Below are positions 35,986-43,024 of a stretch of DNA of 51,698 nt, piece after piece. Made by a program: the position numbers and the translations under genes. Location of the stretch: positions 1 to 51,698 of the forward strand of contig CALDOK010000024.1 of NCBI GenBank assembly GCA_937912125.1, given 5' to 3'. The DNA comes from an uncultured Pseudomonadota bacterium (GTDB lineage Bacteria > Myxococcota_A > UBA796 > JAFGLY01). Position 1 is the stretch's first letter. Every line of letters begins with the position of its first letter. The notes under the pieces are model-generated. The model saw only the letters and a list, made by a program, of their open reading frames with translations. It had not been told where the DNA came from and did no database searches.

Positions 35986-36644
35986 CACAGGCCACCGCCC
36001 GCGTGGCAGGCTTCACAGGAGCTGCGCAGGTGGCAGCGCTGGCAGCGGGCCGGGTCGAGGCGGGCTTCGATGCCATGGGTGGCCCGGAACGTGGCCGGGT
36101 GTACCCGGTGCTGGGCCGGGTCGCGGCGGGCGTGGCAGGTGTTGCAGTCGCTCACGGGGTGGCAGAGATCGCAAGAGGAGCCGTGCAGGAGTGACGCCTC
36201 GCCGTGGTCGCTGGCCCAGCCCTGGTCGTGGTCTTCCGGGAGCAGGCGAGCCAGGTTGGTGTGGCAGCTGTCGCAGCGGGAGGGCGCGCGGGGAAAGCGC
36301 AGGGCCCCGGTGTGGCAGTCGTGGCAGATCTCGCGGGCGGGCACCAGCACGGCGGCGTCCACGGCCTTGACCGCCAGGAAGTCGTCGGTGCCGGTGGTCA
36401 TGCCGATGACGTGGCAGGCCATGCAGCTGATCTTGGTCTCGAGGAAGCGCGTGCGGTGATCCTTGTGGACGAAGCCGTTGTAGGGGTCGTCCGGGTCGCG
36501 CGGCTCCTGCTCGGGGTCGTCCGGGTCGGCCTGTGGTGTCGCGGTGACCGGCGGCTCCTCACCAAAGGACGAGCGAGGCGACCACAGCGCGAGCGACAGC
36601 AGGGCGCAGCACAGCGCGAGGATGGCGGTGACCCTAGGACGCAT
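35985..36644 (-). CDS. Heptahaem c-type cytochrome next to the barrel gene
   Basis: 219 residues with a signal peptide (AILALCCALLSLALWS) and a Pro/Asp-rich linker to about residue 55. Seven CxxCH motifs: CMACH, CHDCH, CDSCH, CDLCH, CNTCH, CQRCH, CEACH. The last four are in two tight pairs (CDLCHPVSDCNTCH and CQRCHLRSSCEACH). Its start overlaps the end of the barrel gene by eleven bases. In porin-cytochrome conduits the barrel gene adjoins the haem protein that fills it, so this is the best candidate for the in-barrel wire. The assignment rests on gene order, not on sequence similarity to MtrA, which has ten haems. Confidence 0.94.
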   Translation of the reverse strand: MRPRVTAILALCCALLSLALWSPRSSFGEEPPVTATPQADPDDPEQEPRDPDDPYNGFVHKDHRTRFLETKISCMACHVIGMTTGTDDFLAVKAVDAAVLVPAREICHDCHTGALRFPRAPSRCDSCHTNLARLLPEDHDQGWASDHGEASLLHGSSCDLCHPVSDCNTCHARRDPAQHRVHPATFRATHGIEARLDPARCQRCHLRSSCEACHAGGGL

Positions 36645-38043
36645 CGTCGTTCTCTGGGGGCATGGGCACGGAGGGATAGGGATCGGAGCCAGGGGCGGTG
36701 CCGGGAGAGCGCGGCAGGTCGTCCTCGGCCCAGCGCCAGGGGCTGTAGGGCGAGAGGAAGCGGTCCCGGGTGGGCTTGGGCTTCCGGGTCCGGCCGCGGA
36801 CGATCTGCTGGGTGGCCACGAGATAGATCTCCGACTCGGGCACGGGGCCCTGGCCGATGGAGATCTGGCCCAGCAGGGACAGGCGCCAGGCTTCGCCCGC
36901 GGAGGTGGAGGCCCGGGTGCCCAGCACGGTCATGCCGCGCCAGCTCTGCTCGGCGAAGCGGAACAGCGCCTGCTCGCCGAGCACCGAGATCTCCATCGGA
37001 CCGATGGGACGACCGATCTCGGCCAGCAGCGCGGCGGCCGAGCCCGATGGCCCGCCGAGGCCCGACAGCCTGACCACGTGCTCGTAGGGCTTGCCGGCGT
37101 GGCCGCTGCGGGACACGGCCGCGCGCCAGCCAAGATCGTTGCCGTCGGCCTGGTCGGACAGCAGCAGGCCCCCGACATCGGCGGTGAGCACGCTGCGCTC
37201 GAGGGACACGCGGACCATCGCGTCCGCGAAGCTGGACGGACCGTCCTGGAAGAGCGAGCCCAGCGCGCCGCCGCGGCCGAGGCTGTCGGCGGTGGGGTGG
37301 CTGTAGCCGCTGTCGACCCGCAGGTGGACGCGGTGGTGGGGGCGAAGCTCGGCGCCGATGGAGGCCAGCTCCACGGGGTCGTCTTGGACCACCGCGTCGG
37401 CCCTCGCCACCACGCGCAGCCCGGCCAGGGAGGCCAGCTGAAGGGAGGCGTCGGCCCCGACGCGCTCGACGCCGCCGCCTTCCTCGGCCGCCACATGCTC
37501 GTAGCGCAGGGCGCCGCCCAGGGGCTGCGCCGAGCGGTGGGCCAGGTCCAGGCCCCAGGTGGGGCCGCCGGAGCCGAAGGCCGCGCGCTCGGGGTGCCAG
37601 GCCGCGCCGCCCCAGGCCGCCAGGGTCACGTCGCGCCCCATGTGGTAAGCCAGGTCGGCGCCGTCCACGAAGCGAAAGCGCCCGCCGCGGGCGATGCTGA
37701 GCCGGCCCACGCGCAGCTCCAGGGCGTCCGATGGGTTGCGGCGGTACAGCTCGAGCCCTCGCAGGGCGGCGGCCGTGTCGGGGCCGAAGGGGTCTGCGCC
37801 GATGGTGATATCGGCCATGGCGCCCATGTCGCGTCGGCCGTCCGCGGCGTCCAACAAGAACGAGCCGCTCAGGGGCATGGACAGCGCATCGTAGGGCGCG
37901 TAGCGCAGGCCTGCCTGCAGCTCGAGTTCCCGGGTGATCGTGAGCGGCGTCCCCAGGACCGTCACCTGGCTGGTGGCGGGGGGATCGTCGGCCAGCGCCA
38001 GGTGTGGCGCCAGGAGCAGGGAGTAGATGAAAGCAGGGAGCAT
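36634..38043 (-). CDS. Outer-membrane beta-barrel, candidate porin of a cytochrome conduit
   Basis: 469 residues with a signal peptide (MLPAFIYSLLLAPHLALAD). The mature chain shows many alternating amphipathic strands separated by short turns and long Asp/Gly loops (LELQAGLRYAPYD, LELRVGRLSIARGGRFRFVD, LRVVARADAVVQDDP, HHRVHLRVDSGYSHP, WRLSLLGQISIGQG, EIYLVATQQIVRGR). About 16-20 strands are plausible. The C-terminal 60 residues are Pro/Arg-rich and probably periplasmic or disordered. It heads a run of genes linked by overlaps and is followed by three cytochromes, as in porin-cytochrome conduits. The start at 38043 is 20-30 bases after a sigma-54 promoter; an upstream frame start would include the promoter. 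Confidence 0.85.
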   Translation of the reverse strand: MLPAFIYSLLLAPHLALADDPPATSQVTVLGTPLTITRELELQAGLRYAPYDALSMPLSGSFLLDAADGRRDMGAMADITIGADPFGPDTAAALRGLELYRRNPSDALELRVGRLSIARGGRFRFVDGADLAYHMGRDVTLAAWGGAAWHPERAAFGSGGPTWGLDLAHRSAQPLGGALRYEHVAAEEGGGVERVGADASLQLASLAGLRVVARADAVVQDDPVELASIGAELRPHHRVHLRVDSGYSHPTADSLGRGGALGSLFQDGPSSFADAMVRVSLERSVLTADVGGLLLSDQADGNDLGWRAAVSRSGHAGKPYEHVVRLSGLGGPSGSAAALLAEIGRPIGPMEISVLGEQALFRFAEQSWRGMTVLGTRASTSAGEAWRLSLLGQISIGQGPVPESEIYLVATQQIVRGRTRKPKPTRDRFLSPYSPWRWAEDDLPRSPGTAPGSDPYPSVPMPPENDDAS

Positions 38044-38073
38044 GGTGGACCTGGACCGGAAGTACGGTCCCAG

Positions 38074-38088
38074 GCAAGCTCCATGCCA
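38074..38088 (-). promoter_or_regulatory. Sigma-54 promoter candidate for the cytochrome operon
   Basis: The minus strand reads TGGCATGGAGCTTGC: TGGCA at -24 and TTGC at -12, with exactly ten bases between the GG and GC dinucleotides. Only one base of the -24 block and the base after TTGC deviate from the consensus. Transcription would begin near 38062, about 20 bases before the barrel ATG at 38043. The last regulatory gene of the operon encodes a GAFTGA-bearing activator. Confidence 0.75.
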
Positions 38089-38174
38089 GGCCTGTTCGTC
38101 CGTGTACCCGGCTGGGCTCGCGACCGTTCGGTGCCTTGCATCGACGGAATCTCGTGGGTCGATCCGACGCTGGT

Positions 38175-38203
38175 GAAACACCGCGTTTCGCGAGGTGGCG
38201 AAA
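38175..38203. promoter_or_regulatory. Overlapping dyads, candidate enhancer for the sigma-54 activator
   Basis: GAAAC-N5-GTTTC at 38175-38189 overlaps TTTCGC-N6-GCGAAA at 38186-38203. Both dyads are perfect. They lie 90-115 bases upstream of the -24 element at 38088, in the usual range for an upstream activator site, and within the gap between the secreted-protein stop and the barrel gene. Confidence 0.5.
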
Positions 38204-38208
38204 TACCG

Positions 38209-38922
38209 TCAGAGGTGACGGATTGTCGTCATATCATAACGAACCAGTTCGTCCACCTTGTCCCCGACCGAGGGGGTCCCTGGGGCGATGGCGGCGGGGG
38301 CCACCGGCGCAGCGGGCTCGAAGAGCACAGCCAGCTCCTGCTGGTACCCGATCTCCCAGGTGTGACCGAGGTGGGTGTAGAGCACCACCCTGTGCCCGGT
38401 CTCTGGCACCTCCCAGGCGCCCACCAGATCGGACATGCCCCAGGTGGTCAGGTGCAGCTCCCGCACCTGGCCCAGCCAGTGGAGCTGGACCAGCACCTCG
38501 TGGCATGGGGCCATGAGCCCGGGGTCCATCACTCCCAGGCAGCGCTCGATGGCCAGCTGACGCTCCCTGAGCTCGAGGCCCACGATGTCCACGGCGGTGA
38601 GGGGCTGCAGGCGGGCACGCAGGGCGTCGATGCGGTCCAGCGTGCGGTCGGGGCCGGCGGCGCCCAGGTCCGCGTCCTGGAACTCGTGATCCATGACGAG
38701 CTGGCTGGGATCGGCGGCATCCAGCATCCAATAGCCGAGCTCCGGGTGCGCCCAGGCCTCGGGGTCGTCGTAGTGGACGGCCGCGTACACCTTGCGCTCC
38801 ACGGGGTCCCAGCCCAACAGCTCGATGGAAGAGTGGCCCCCCACGGAGGCTCGGGCCACGTCAGCGATCAGCAGCAGACAGACGAGGATGGCGAGCAGGA
38901 CGGCGTGGTACCAGCGGGTCAT
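38209..38922 (-). CDS. Secreted protein of unknown function heading the cytochrome operon
   Basis: 237 residues with a signal peptide (AVLLAILVCLLLIADVARA). The ATG at 38922 is supported by GGGAG eight bases upstream. The mature part begins SVGGHSSIELLGWDPVERKV and appears beta-rich to residue 80, with a helical centre (LDRIDALRARLQPL, LRERQLAIERCLG) and a beta-rich C-terminal half. Two Cys occur in the centre. No domain is recognised. It is the first gene after a consensus-perfect sigma-54 promoter and lies 165 bases before the barrel gene on the same strand, so it is very probably part of the same regulon. Confidence 0.82.
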   Translation of the reverse strand: MTRWYHAVLLAILVCLLLIADVARASVGGHSSIELLGWDPVERKVYAAVHYDDPEAWAHPELGYWMLDAADPSQLVMDHEFQDADLGAAGPDRTLDRIDALRARLQPLTAVDIVGLELRERQLAIERCLGVMDPGLMAPCHEVLVQLHWLGQVRELHLTTWGMSDLVGAWEVPETGHRVVLYTHLGHTWEIGYQQELAVLFEPAAPVAPAAIAPGTPSVGDKVDELVRYDMTTIRHL

Positions 38923-39314
38923 GGTCGAGCTCCCGTGGGGGGGATGCCCCACAGGGATTGCAACGGTCGTGCCAAGCTTCGCCATCCAGCCGTGCCGGGG
39001 TGGTGTTCGGTAGAAAGGGGCATATGGGTCATGGTGTGCGGTGCGGAAGCCACGGATAGGCGCGGGCTGTCTACGAATCGCAGCGGCGGCTCCGGCTGCA
39101 CGCGGCGTGGCGTGGCGGGGCCATGAGGGGTGCCGGGGATCCTTTCGCCCGCCGCCGTCCACGGCATGGGCACAGGACCCCGTCGCGAGCCTTTCCGGGT
39201 CTTCCCGACGCCCTGTCGTCCGCCAGCCACACAACAACAGAGGCGTGCATCGCTCCTGCGGCTTCGACGGGGTCCCACGTCTCTCTTTCCACTCCCTTCA
39301 CCCCCGAGGTCCCC
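38923..39314. other. Divergent intergenic region, about 390 bp
   Basis: This gap between the minus-strand secreted-protein gene and the plus-strand small gene contains the sigma-54 promoter at 38960-38975. No convincing gene is seen in the rest; reading frames here are Arg/Pro-rich and lack ribosome sites. Confidence 0.6.
38960..38975 (-). promoter_or_regulatory. Consensus-perfect sigma-54 promoter upstream of the secreted-protein gene
   Basis: The minus strand reads TTGGCACGACCGTTGCA, matching YTGGCACGrNNNTTGCW at every specified position; the 3' end of the match is at 38959. GG and GC are ten bases apart. Transcription would start near 38948, about 26 bases before the ATG at 38922 and its GGGAG site. 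This is the strongest sigma-54 site in the window. Confidence 0.85.
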
Positions 39315-39593
39315 ATGGCCTTCTCTCGGACGCAGCCACGCGATGTCCTGGGCGAGCTGATGGAAGAGGCGCGCTGGGTGGAGTGTGTCGGTGAGCTCGG
39401 CCGTGGGCCCGTGCCCGTGGTCGAGCTGGACGCCATGCTCGAGGCGCTGATGCAGGCCCAGCGGCTGCGCCGTCGCCTGGCGGCACAGCTGGCCCTCGAG
39501 CGAGCCGGCGCCCAGGGCAGTGGTGGCCTCGAGGGGGAGCGCCATCGCTCTGCCGCTCCCTGCCGTCGGCAGGGTGAACGCAAGGCCAGCTGA
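39315..39593 (+). CDS. Small hypothetical protein, helical
   Basis: 92 residues. The ATG at 39315 follows CGAGG at a suitable distance. The N-terminal 55 residues are helical and acidic (RDVLGELMEEARWVECVG, VVELDAMLEALMQAQRLR), followed by a basic helix and a low-complexity tail. No signal peptide, haem motif or known domain. It lies 84 bases before the octahaem lipoprotein gene, and the sigma-54 candidate for that gene falls in the gap, so the two are probably separate units. Reality is likely but not certain. Confidence 0.5.
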   Translation: MAFSRTQPRDVLGELMEEARWVECVGELGRGPVPVVELDAMLEALMQAQRLRRRLAAQLALERAGAQGSGGLEGERHRSAAPCRRQGERKAS

Positions 39594-39610
39594 TGGCGCG
39601 GCGCAAAATC

Positions 39611-39627
39611 TTGGACAAGCCGTTGCA
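39611..39627 (+). promoter_or_regulatory. Candidate sigma-54 promoter for the plus-strand octahaem lipoprotein
   Basis: TTGGACAAGCCGTTGCA has GG and GC ten bases apart with a perfect TTGCA at -12 and TTGG at -24, but the CACG part of the -24 block is not conserved. The start would be near 39638, 40 bases before the ATG at 39678. Confidence 0.45.
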
Positions 39628-39677
39628 GGGCGGCTGAGCCTGCGCCATGGATCCAGGGTCCCTCGGAGGTCGACCCC

Positions 39678-40562
39678 ATGCGAGCAGCCGCTCCTCAGAC
39701 CCTGTCCCTGTTCGCCGCGTCCCTGGCCCTGGTGATCGTCTCGACGCTGCCCTCCTGCTACCCCTCCAAGCCTCCCGCAGGCGACAGCGGGCAGGACACC
39801 GGCCCCAGCGTGGGGCCGCACCCCGCGGGCTGGGCGGCGGCTGGAGAGCACGGCCTGGCCGCCAAGCTGCAGGATCTCGAGTGCGCCAGCTGCCACGGCC
39901 TCGATCTGCTGGGTGGCAGCGCCGGGCGCGACTGCGACAGCTGCCACCCCTCCGGCTGGCGGACCGACTGCACCTGGTGCCACGGCGGCGTGGACAACAG
40001 CACCGGCGCGCCTCCCCTGGACATGGACGACGCCTCCACCGGGCTGTCCTTCCCCGAGCACACCGCCCACGTGGGTGGCCCCAGGCACCCCGCCTACGGC
40101 TGCGTCGAGTGCCACGTCATGCCCGCCGATGTGCTCACGTCGGGGCACCTGTTCGTGGAAGACGACTCCGCCGCGGTGGCCGAGCTCACCTTCTCGGGTG
40201 GGCTGGCGGCGACGGGCAGCTACGCGGGGTCGGGCAGCTGCAGCAACATCTACTGCCACGGTGACGGCCGTGGCGCCGGCGGCACGGCCACCAGCGGCGA
40301 CAGCTACGACTGCGGTGACTGCCACGGCGACGCTGGGTCCGCCCGGGACCTCTCCGGTGAGCACAGGGAGCACATCCACGAGGGCGTGGTCTGCGTCGAC
40401 TGCCACCGCGACACCGTCAGCAGCGACACCCAGATCGCGACGCCCGACAACCACGTGAACGGCCACGTCGAGGTGGCGTTCGGCGAGAGCGGCATGAGCT
40501 GGAACGGCTCGTCCTGCGACGGGCAGTGCCACGGCGAGCGGCACTCGAACGAGCGCTGGTAG
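39678..40562 (+). CDS. Octahaem lipoprotein of the CxxxxCH/CxxCH (Geobacter-type) family
   Basis: 294 residues with a lipoprotein signal (lipobox TLPSC). Six CxxCH motifs (CASCH, CDSCH, CTWCH, CVECH, CGDCH, CVDCH), one CX4CH (CSNIYCH followed by GDGRG) and one CX3CH (CDGQCH). The alternating CX4CH and CxxCH pattern with a small-residue loop is the signature of the Geobacter outer-surface cytochrome repeat family. GGAGG lies upstream of the ATG. The protein is likely anchored at the outer membrane and serves in electron transfer to or from extracellular partners. It is transcribed away from the main operon. Confidence 0.94.
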   Translation: MRAAAPQTLSLFAASLALVIVSTLPSCYPSKPPAGDSGQDTGPSVGPHPAGWAAAGEHGLAAKLQDLECASCHGLDLLGGSAGRDCDSCHPSGWRTDCTWCHGGVDNSTGAPPLDMDDASTGLSFPEHTAHVGGPRHPAYGCVECHVMPADVLTSGHLFVEDDSAAVAELTFSGGLAATGSYAGSGSCSNIYCHGDGRGAGGTATSGDSYDCGDCHGDAGSARDLSGEHREHIHEGVVCVDCHRDTVSSDTQIATPDNHVNGHVEVAFGESGMSWNGSSCDGQCHGERHSNERW

Positions 40563-40657
40563 CGGTCGAGCCTCGATCCGGGGCGGCCCTGGAAGGGGTC
40601 ACGGCGGGGCGAGATCAGCTACGTTGGTCGCGCCGACCGGACCGTGAGGAGCCGTCC

Positions 40658-42478
40658 ATGACCATGCAGGAGCCGCCGCCGTACGCCAGCTTGGTGGAGT
40701 TGATGGAGGGCTCCGTCGCCCGCTTTGGGGAGCGACCGCTCTTCGGGTGTCGCCAGCCAGGGGAGCCCTATGCCTGGGTCAGCTATGGCGACGTGGGCGC
40801 TCGGGTGGACCGGCTGCGCGGAGGGCTGGCAGGTGCGGGCGTCGAACCGGGTGACGTGGTGGGGCTCATCGCCAACAACAGCGTGGAGTGGGCTGTGGTG
40901 GCCTTCGCTACCTATGGCCGCCGGGCGCGCCTGGTGCCCATGTACCTGGCCGAGCTCGAGGCCACCTGGCGCTACATCGTGGCTGACTCGGGCATCTCGC
41001 TGCTCTTCGTGGCCACCGTCGAGCTGGCCGAGCGGCTGGCGTCGTGGGTCCAGGAGATCCCCGGCCTCGAGCGCATCGTCTGCCTCGAAGGCCAAGGGCC
41101 CGACACCCTCACGGCCCTCGAAGCCGCGGGCTCGGCATCCCCCACGCCCTCGATGAGGCCTGATCCCGACGAGATCGCGCTGCTGATCTACACGTCGGGC
41201 ACCACCGCCGAGCCCAAGGGGGTGCTGCTCTCCCACGGCAACCTCACCAGCAACGCCTGGGCTGGCTATCGCCGCTTCCCCGAGCTGGACGAGAATGGCT
41301 CGAGCCTGAGCATCCTGCCCTGGGCCCACTCCTACGGGCAGACGGGGGAGCTGAACTGCTTCCTGCACTTCGGGGGATCGCTGGCCTTCATGACCTCGGT
41401 CCAGAACCTGTCCGAGGACTTCCTGATGGCGCGGCCGACCTACCTGTTGGCCGTGCCCCGCATCCTCAACCGCATCCACGACGGCGTGCACACCCAGATG
41501 CGCGCGCGCGGCGGGGTCGCCCTGACCCTGTTCGACATGGGCCTGCTGGCCGCCAAGCAACGACGCGAGGCCAAGGCCCAGGGCCGGCGCGATCTGTGGG
41601 CCAGCGCCCGCTTCCATCTGGCTGACGCCGTGGTGTTCTCCAAGATCCGCAAGCGCATGGGCGGTCGGCTGCTGGGGGTGCTGTCCGGCTCGGCCACCCT
41701 GAATCCCGACGTGTGCTGGTTCTTCCACGACGTGGGCATCCCGGCATACGACTGCTACGGCCTGACCGAGACATCCCCTGCGGTCACCATGAACAGCACC
41801 CTGGGCTTCGAGCCCGGCACCGTGGGTCGCCCCGTGGACGGCGTGCGGGTGGTCATCGATCGCTCCCGGTGCGGTGACGGCTGCGATGACGGCGAGGTGG
41901 TGGTCTACGGCCCCAACGTGATGAAGGGCTACCACAACAAGCCCGAGCAGACGGCCGAGGTGATGACGGCGGATGGCGGCTTCCGCACGGGGGATCGGGG
42001 CGTGATCAGTCCCGACGGCTACCTGCGCATCACCGGGCGCATCAAGGAGCAGTACAAGCTCGAGAACGGCAAGTATGTGTTCCCGGCAGCCCTAGAGGAG
42101 GACATCCGGCGGGTGCCCGGCATCGCCAACGCGGTGGTCTACGGTGAGGGCCGACCCTTCAACGTCTGCCTGGTGGCTCCGGATCTGCCAGCCCTCGAGC
42201 ACTGGGCGGGCGAGCGCCGCCTGGACGTCAAGGTCGAGGATCTGCTCGACAGGGCCATCGTCCTGGCCGCTCTGGGGGCCGAGATCGAGCAGGAGCTCCG
42301 CAAGAAGTACGGCGGCTACGAGGTGCCCAAGCGCTGGGCCTGGCTGCGCACGGATCTGAGCGTCGAGGACGGCACCCTGACCCAGACCATGAAGCTCAAG
42401 CGCCGGGTGGTGTACGAGCGCTACGGCAGCCTGATCGAGGGGCTGTACCGCAGCCCGGGGGTCCAGCCGGAGGGCTGA
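40658..42478 (+). CDS. Long-chain acyl-CoA synthetase (AMP-forming)
   Basis: 606 residues. ANL superfamily: P-loop LLIYTSGTTAEPKGVLLSHG (about residues 178-197), adenine-binding YDCYGLTETSP, the FRTGDRGVISPDGYLRITGR segment and C-terminal lysine-bearing TQTMKLKRRVV. The size and the central insert match fatty-acyl-CoA/FadD-like ligases, which activate fatty acids with CoA in the cytoplasm or at the membrane. The ATG at 40658 has GAGG upstream. It is followed by a membrane protein and a GMC oxidoreductase, suggesting a lipid-conversion set. Confidence 0.92.
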   Translation: MTMQEPPPYASLVELMEGSVARFGERPLFGCRQPGEPYAWVSYGDVGARVDRLRGGLAGAGVEPGDVVGLIANNSVEWAVVAFATYGRRARLVPMYLAELEATWRYIVADSGISLLFVATVELAERLASWVQEIPGLERIVCLEGQGPDTLTALEAAGSASPTPSMRPDPDEIALLIYTSGTTAEPKGVLLSHGNLTSNAWAGYRRFPELDENGSSLSILPWAHSYGQTGELNCFLHFGGSLAFMTSVQNLSEDFLMARPTYLLAVPRILNRIHDGVHTQMRARGGVALTLFDMGLLAAKQRREAKAQGRRDLWASARFHLADAVVFSKIRKRMGGRLLGVLSGSATLNPDVCWFFHDVGIPAYDCYGLTETSPAVTMNSTLGFEPGTVGRPVDGVRVVIDRSRCGDGCDDGEVVVYGPNVMKGYHNKPEQTAEVMTADGGFRTGDRGVISPDGYLRITGRIKEQYKLENGKYVFPAALEEDIRRVPGIANAVVYGEGRPFNVCLVAPDLPALEHWAGERRLDVKVEDLLDRAIVLAALGAEIEQELRKKYGGYEVPKRWAWLRTDLSVEDGTLTQTMKLKRRVVYERYGSLIEGLYRSPGVQPEG

Positions 42479-42598
42479 GGGCCGCCGGCCTCCTCCAGGG
42501 GACCGCCTGCGCTGGGCCGGTGATCGCCGTTGGTCCCTCGCGCCCTTGCCCGGCCTGCTCCTGACCGCTATTCCCCTGGTAGGTCGCCCGGAGTCGCC

Positions 42599-43024
42599 AT
42601 GAGCATCGATGACATCGACATTCCCAAGCCCTCGCCCCTGATCCCCTTCGTGGGGCTGTGGGTGATGGTGGCGGGCATCACCATGTTGGTCACCGGGCTG
42701 CAGATCGCCGACATCATCATGCCCCTGTGGCTCAAGCCCGTGCCCGTCCTGATGATGGCCATCGGCCTGGCCACGGTGGTGTCCGGGGGTATGGTGGTGC
42801 GCACCCGCTTCTGGGCCGTGATGCTCGCCATCGCCCTGGTGGGGCTGCAGGGCTTCACCTGCCTGCTCTGGATCATCTACGCGGCGTTCCACGGCTTCTT
42901 CTCGGCCCTGCCGGTGGTCTGCGGCTTCGCGTCGCTGGCCGCGCTGGTGCTGGCGCCGCTGGCCATCGGGCCCGCGCGGCGCTTCTCGAAGGCCCGCGCG
43001 GCCCTGCTGGAGGACATCGAATGA
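42599..43024 (+). CDS. Four-helix inner-membrane protein of unknown function
   Basis: 141 residues with about four membrane helices (PFVGLWVMVAGITMLVTGLQ, PVLMMAIGLATVVSGGMVV, VMLAIALVGLQGFTCLLWII, ALPVVCGFASLAALVLAPLA) and a short basic C-terminal tail. The ATG at 42599 has GGAG upstream. It overlaps the start of the GMC oxidoreductase gene by four bases, so the two are translated together and the small protein may anchor or serve the enzyme. No family is recognised. Confidence 0.8.
   Translation: MSIDDIDIPKPSPLIPFVGLWVMVAGITMLVTGLQIADIIMPLWLKPVPVLMMAIGLATVVSGGMVVRTRFWAVMLAIALVGLQGFTCLLWIIYAAFHGFFSALPVVCGFASLAALVLAPLAIGPARRFSKARAALLEDIE

Noticed and set aside
36634..38043. Barrel as MtrB homologue
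   Set aside because: Length and N-terminal features differ from MtrB and no N-terminal CxxC is seen. Only the general barrel assignment is made.
36544..39126. Plus-strand open frame of about 860 codons opposite the barrel gene and promoters
   Set aside because: It covers the barrel gene and two sigma-54 promoter sites, and its composition is that of an antisense shadow.
39123..39593. Longer 156-residue version of the small hypothetical protein
   Set aside because: The first 64 residues are Arg/Pro/Ser-rich without a ribosome site, while the internal ATG at 39315 has one.
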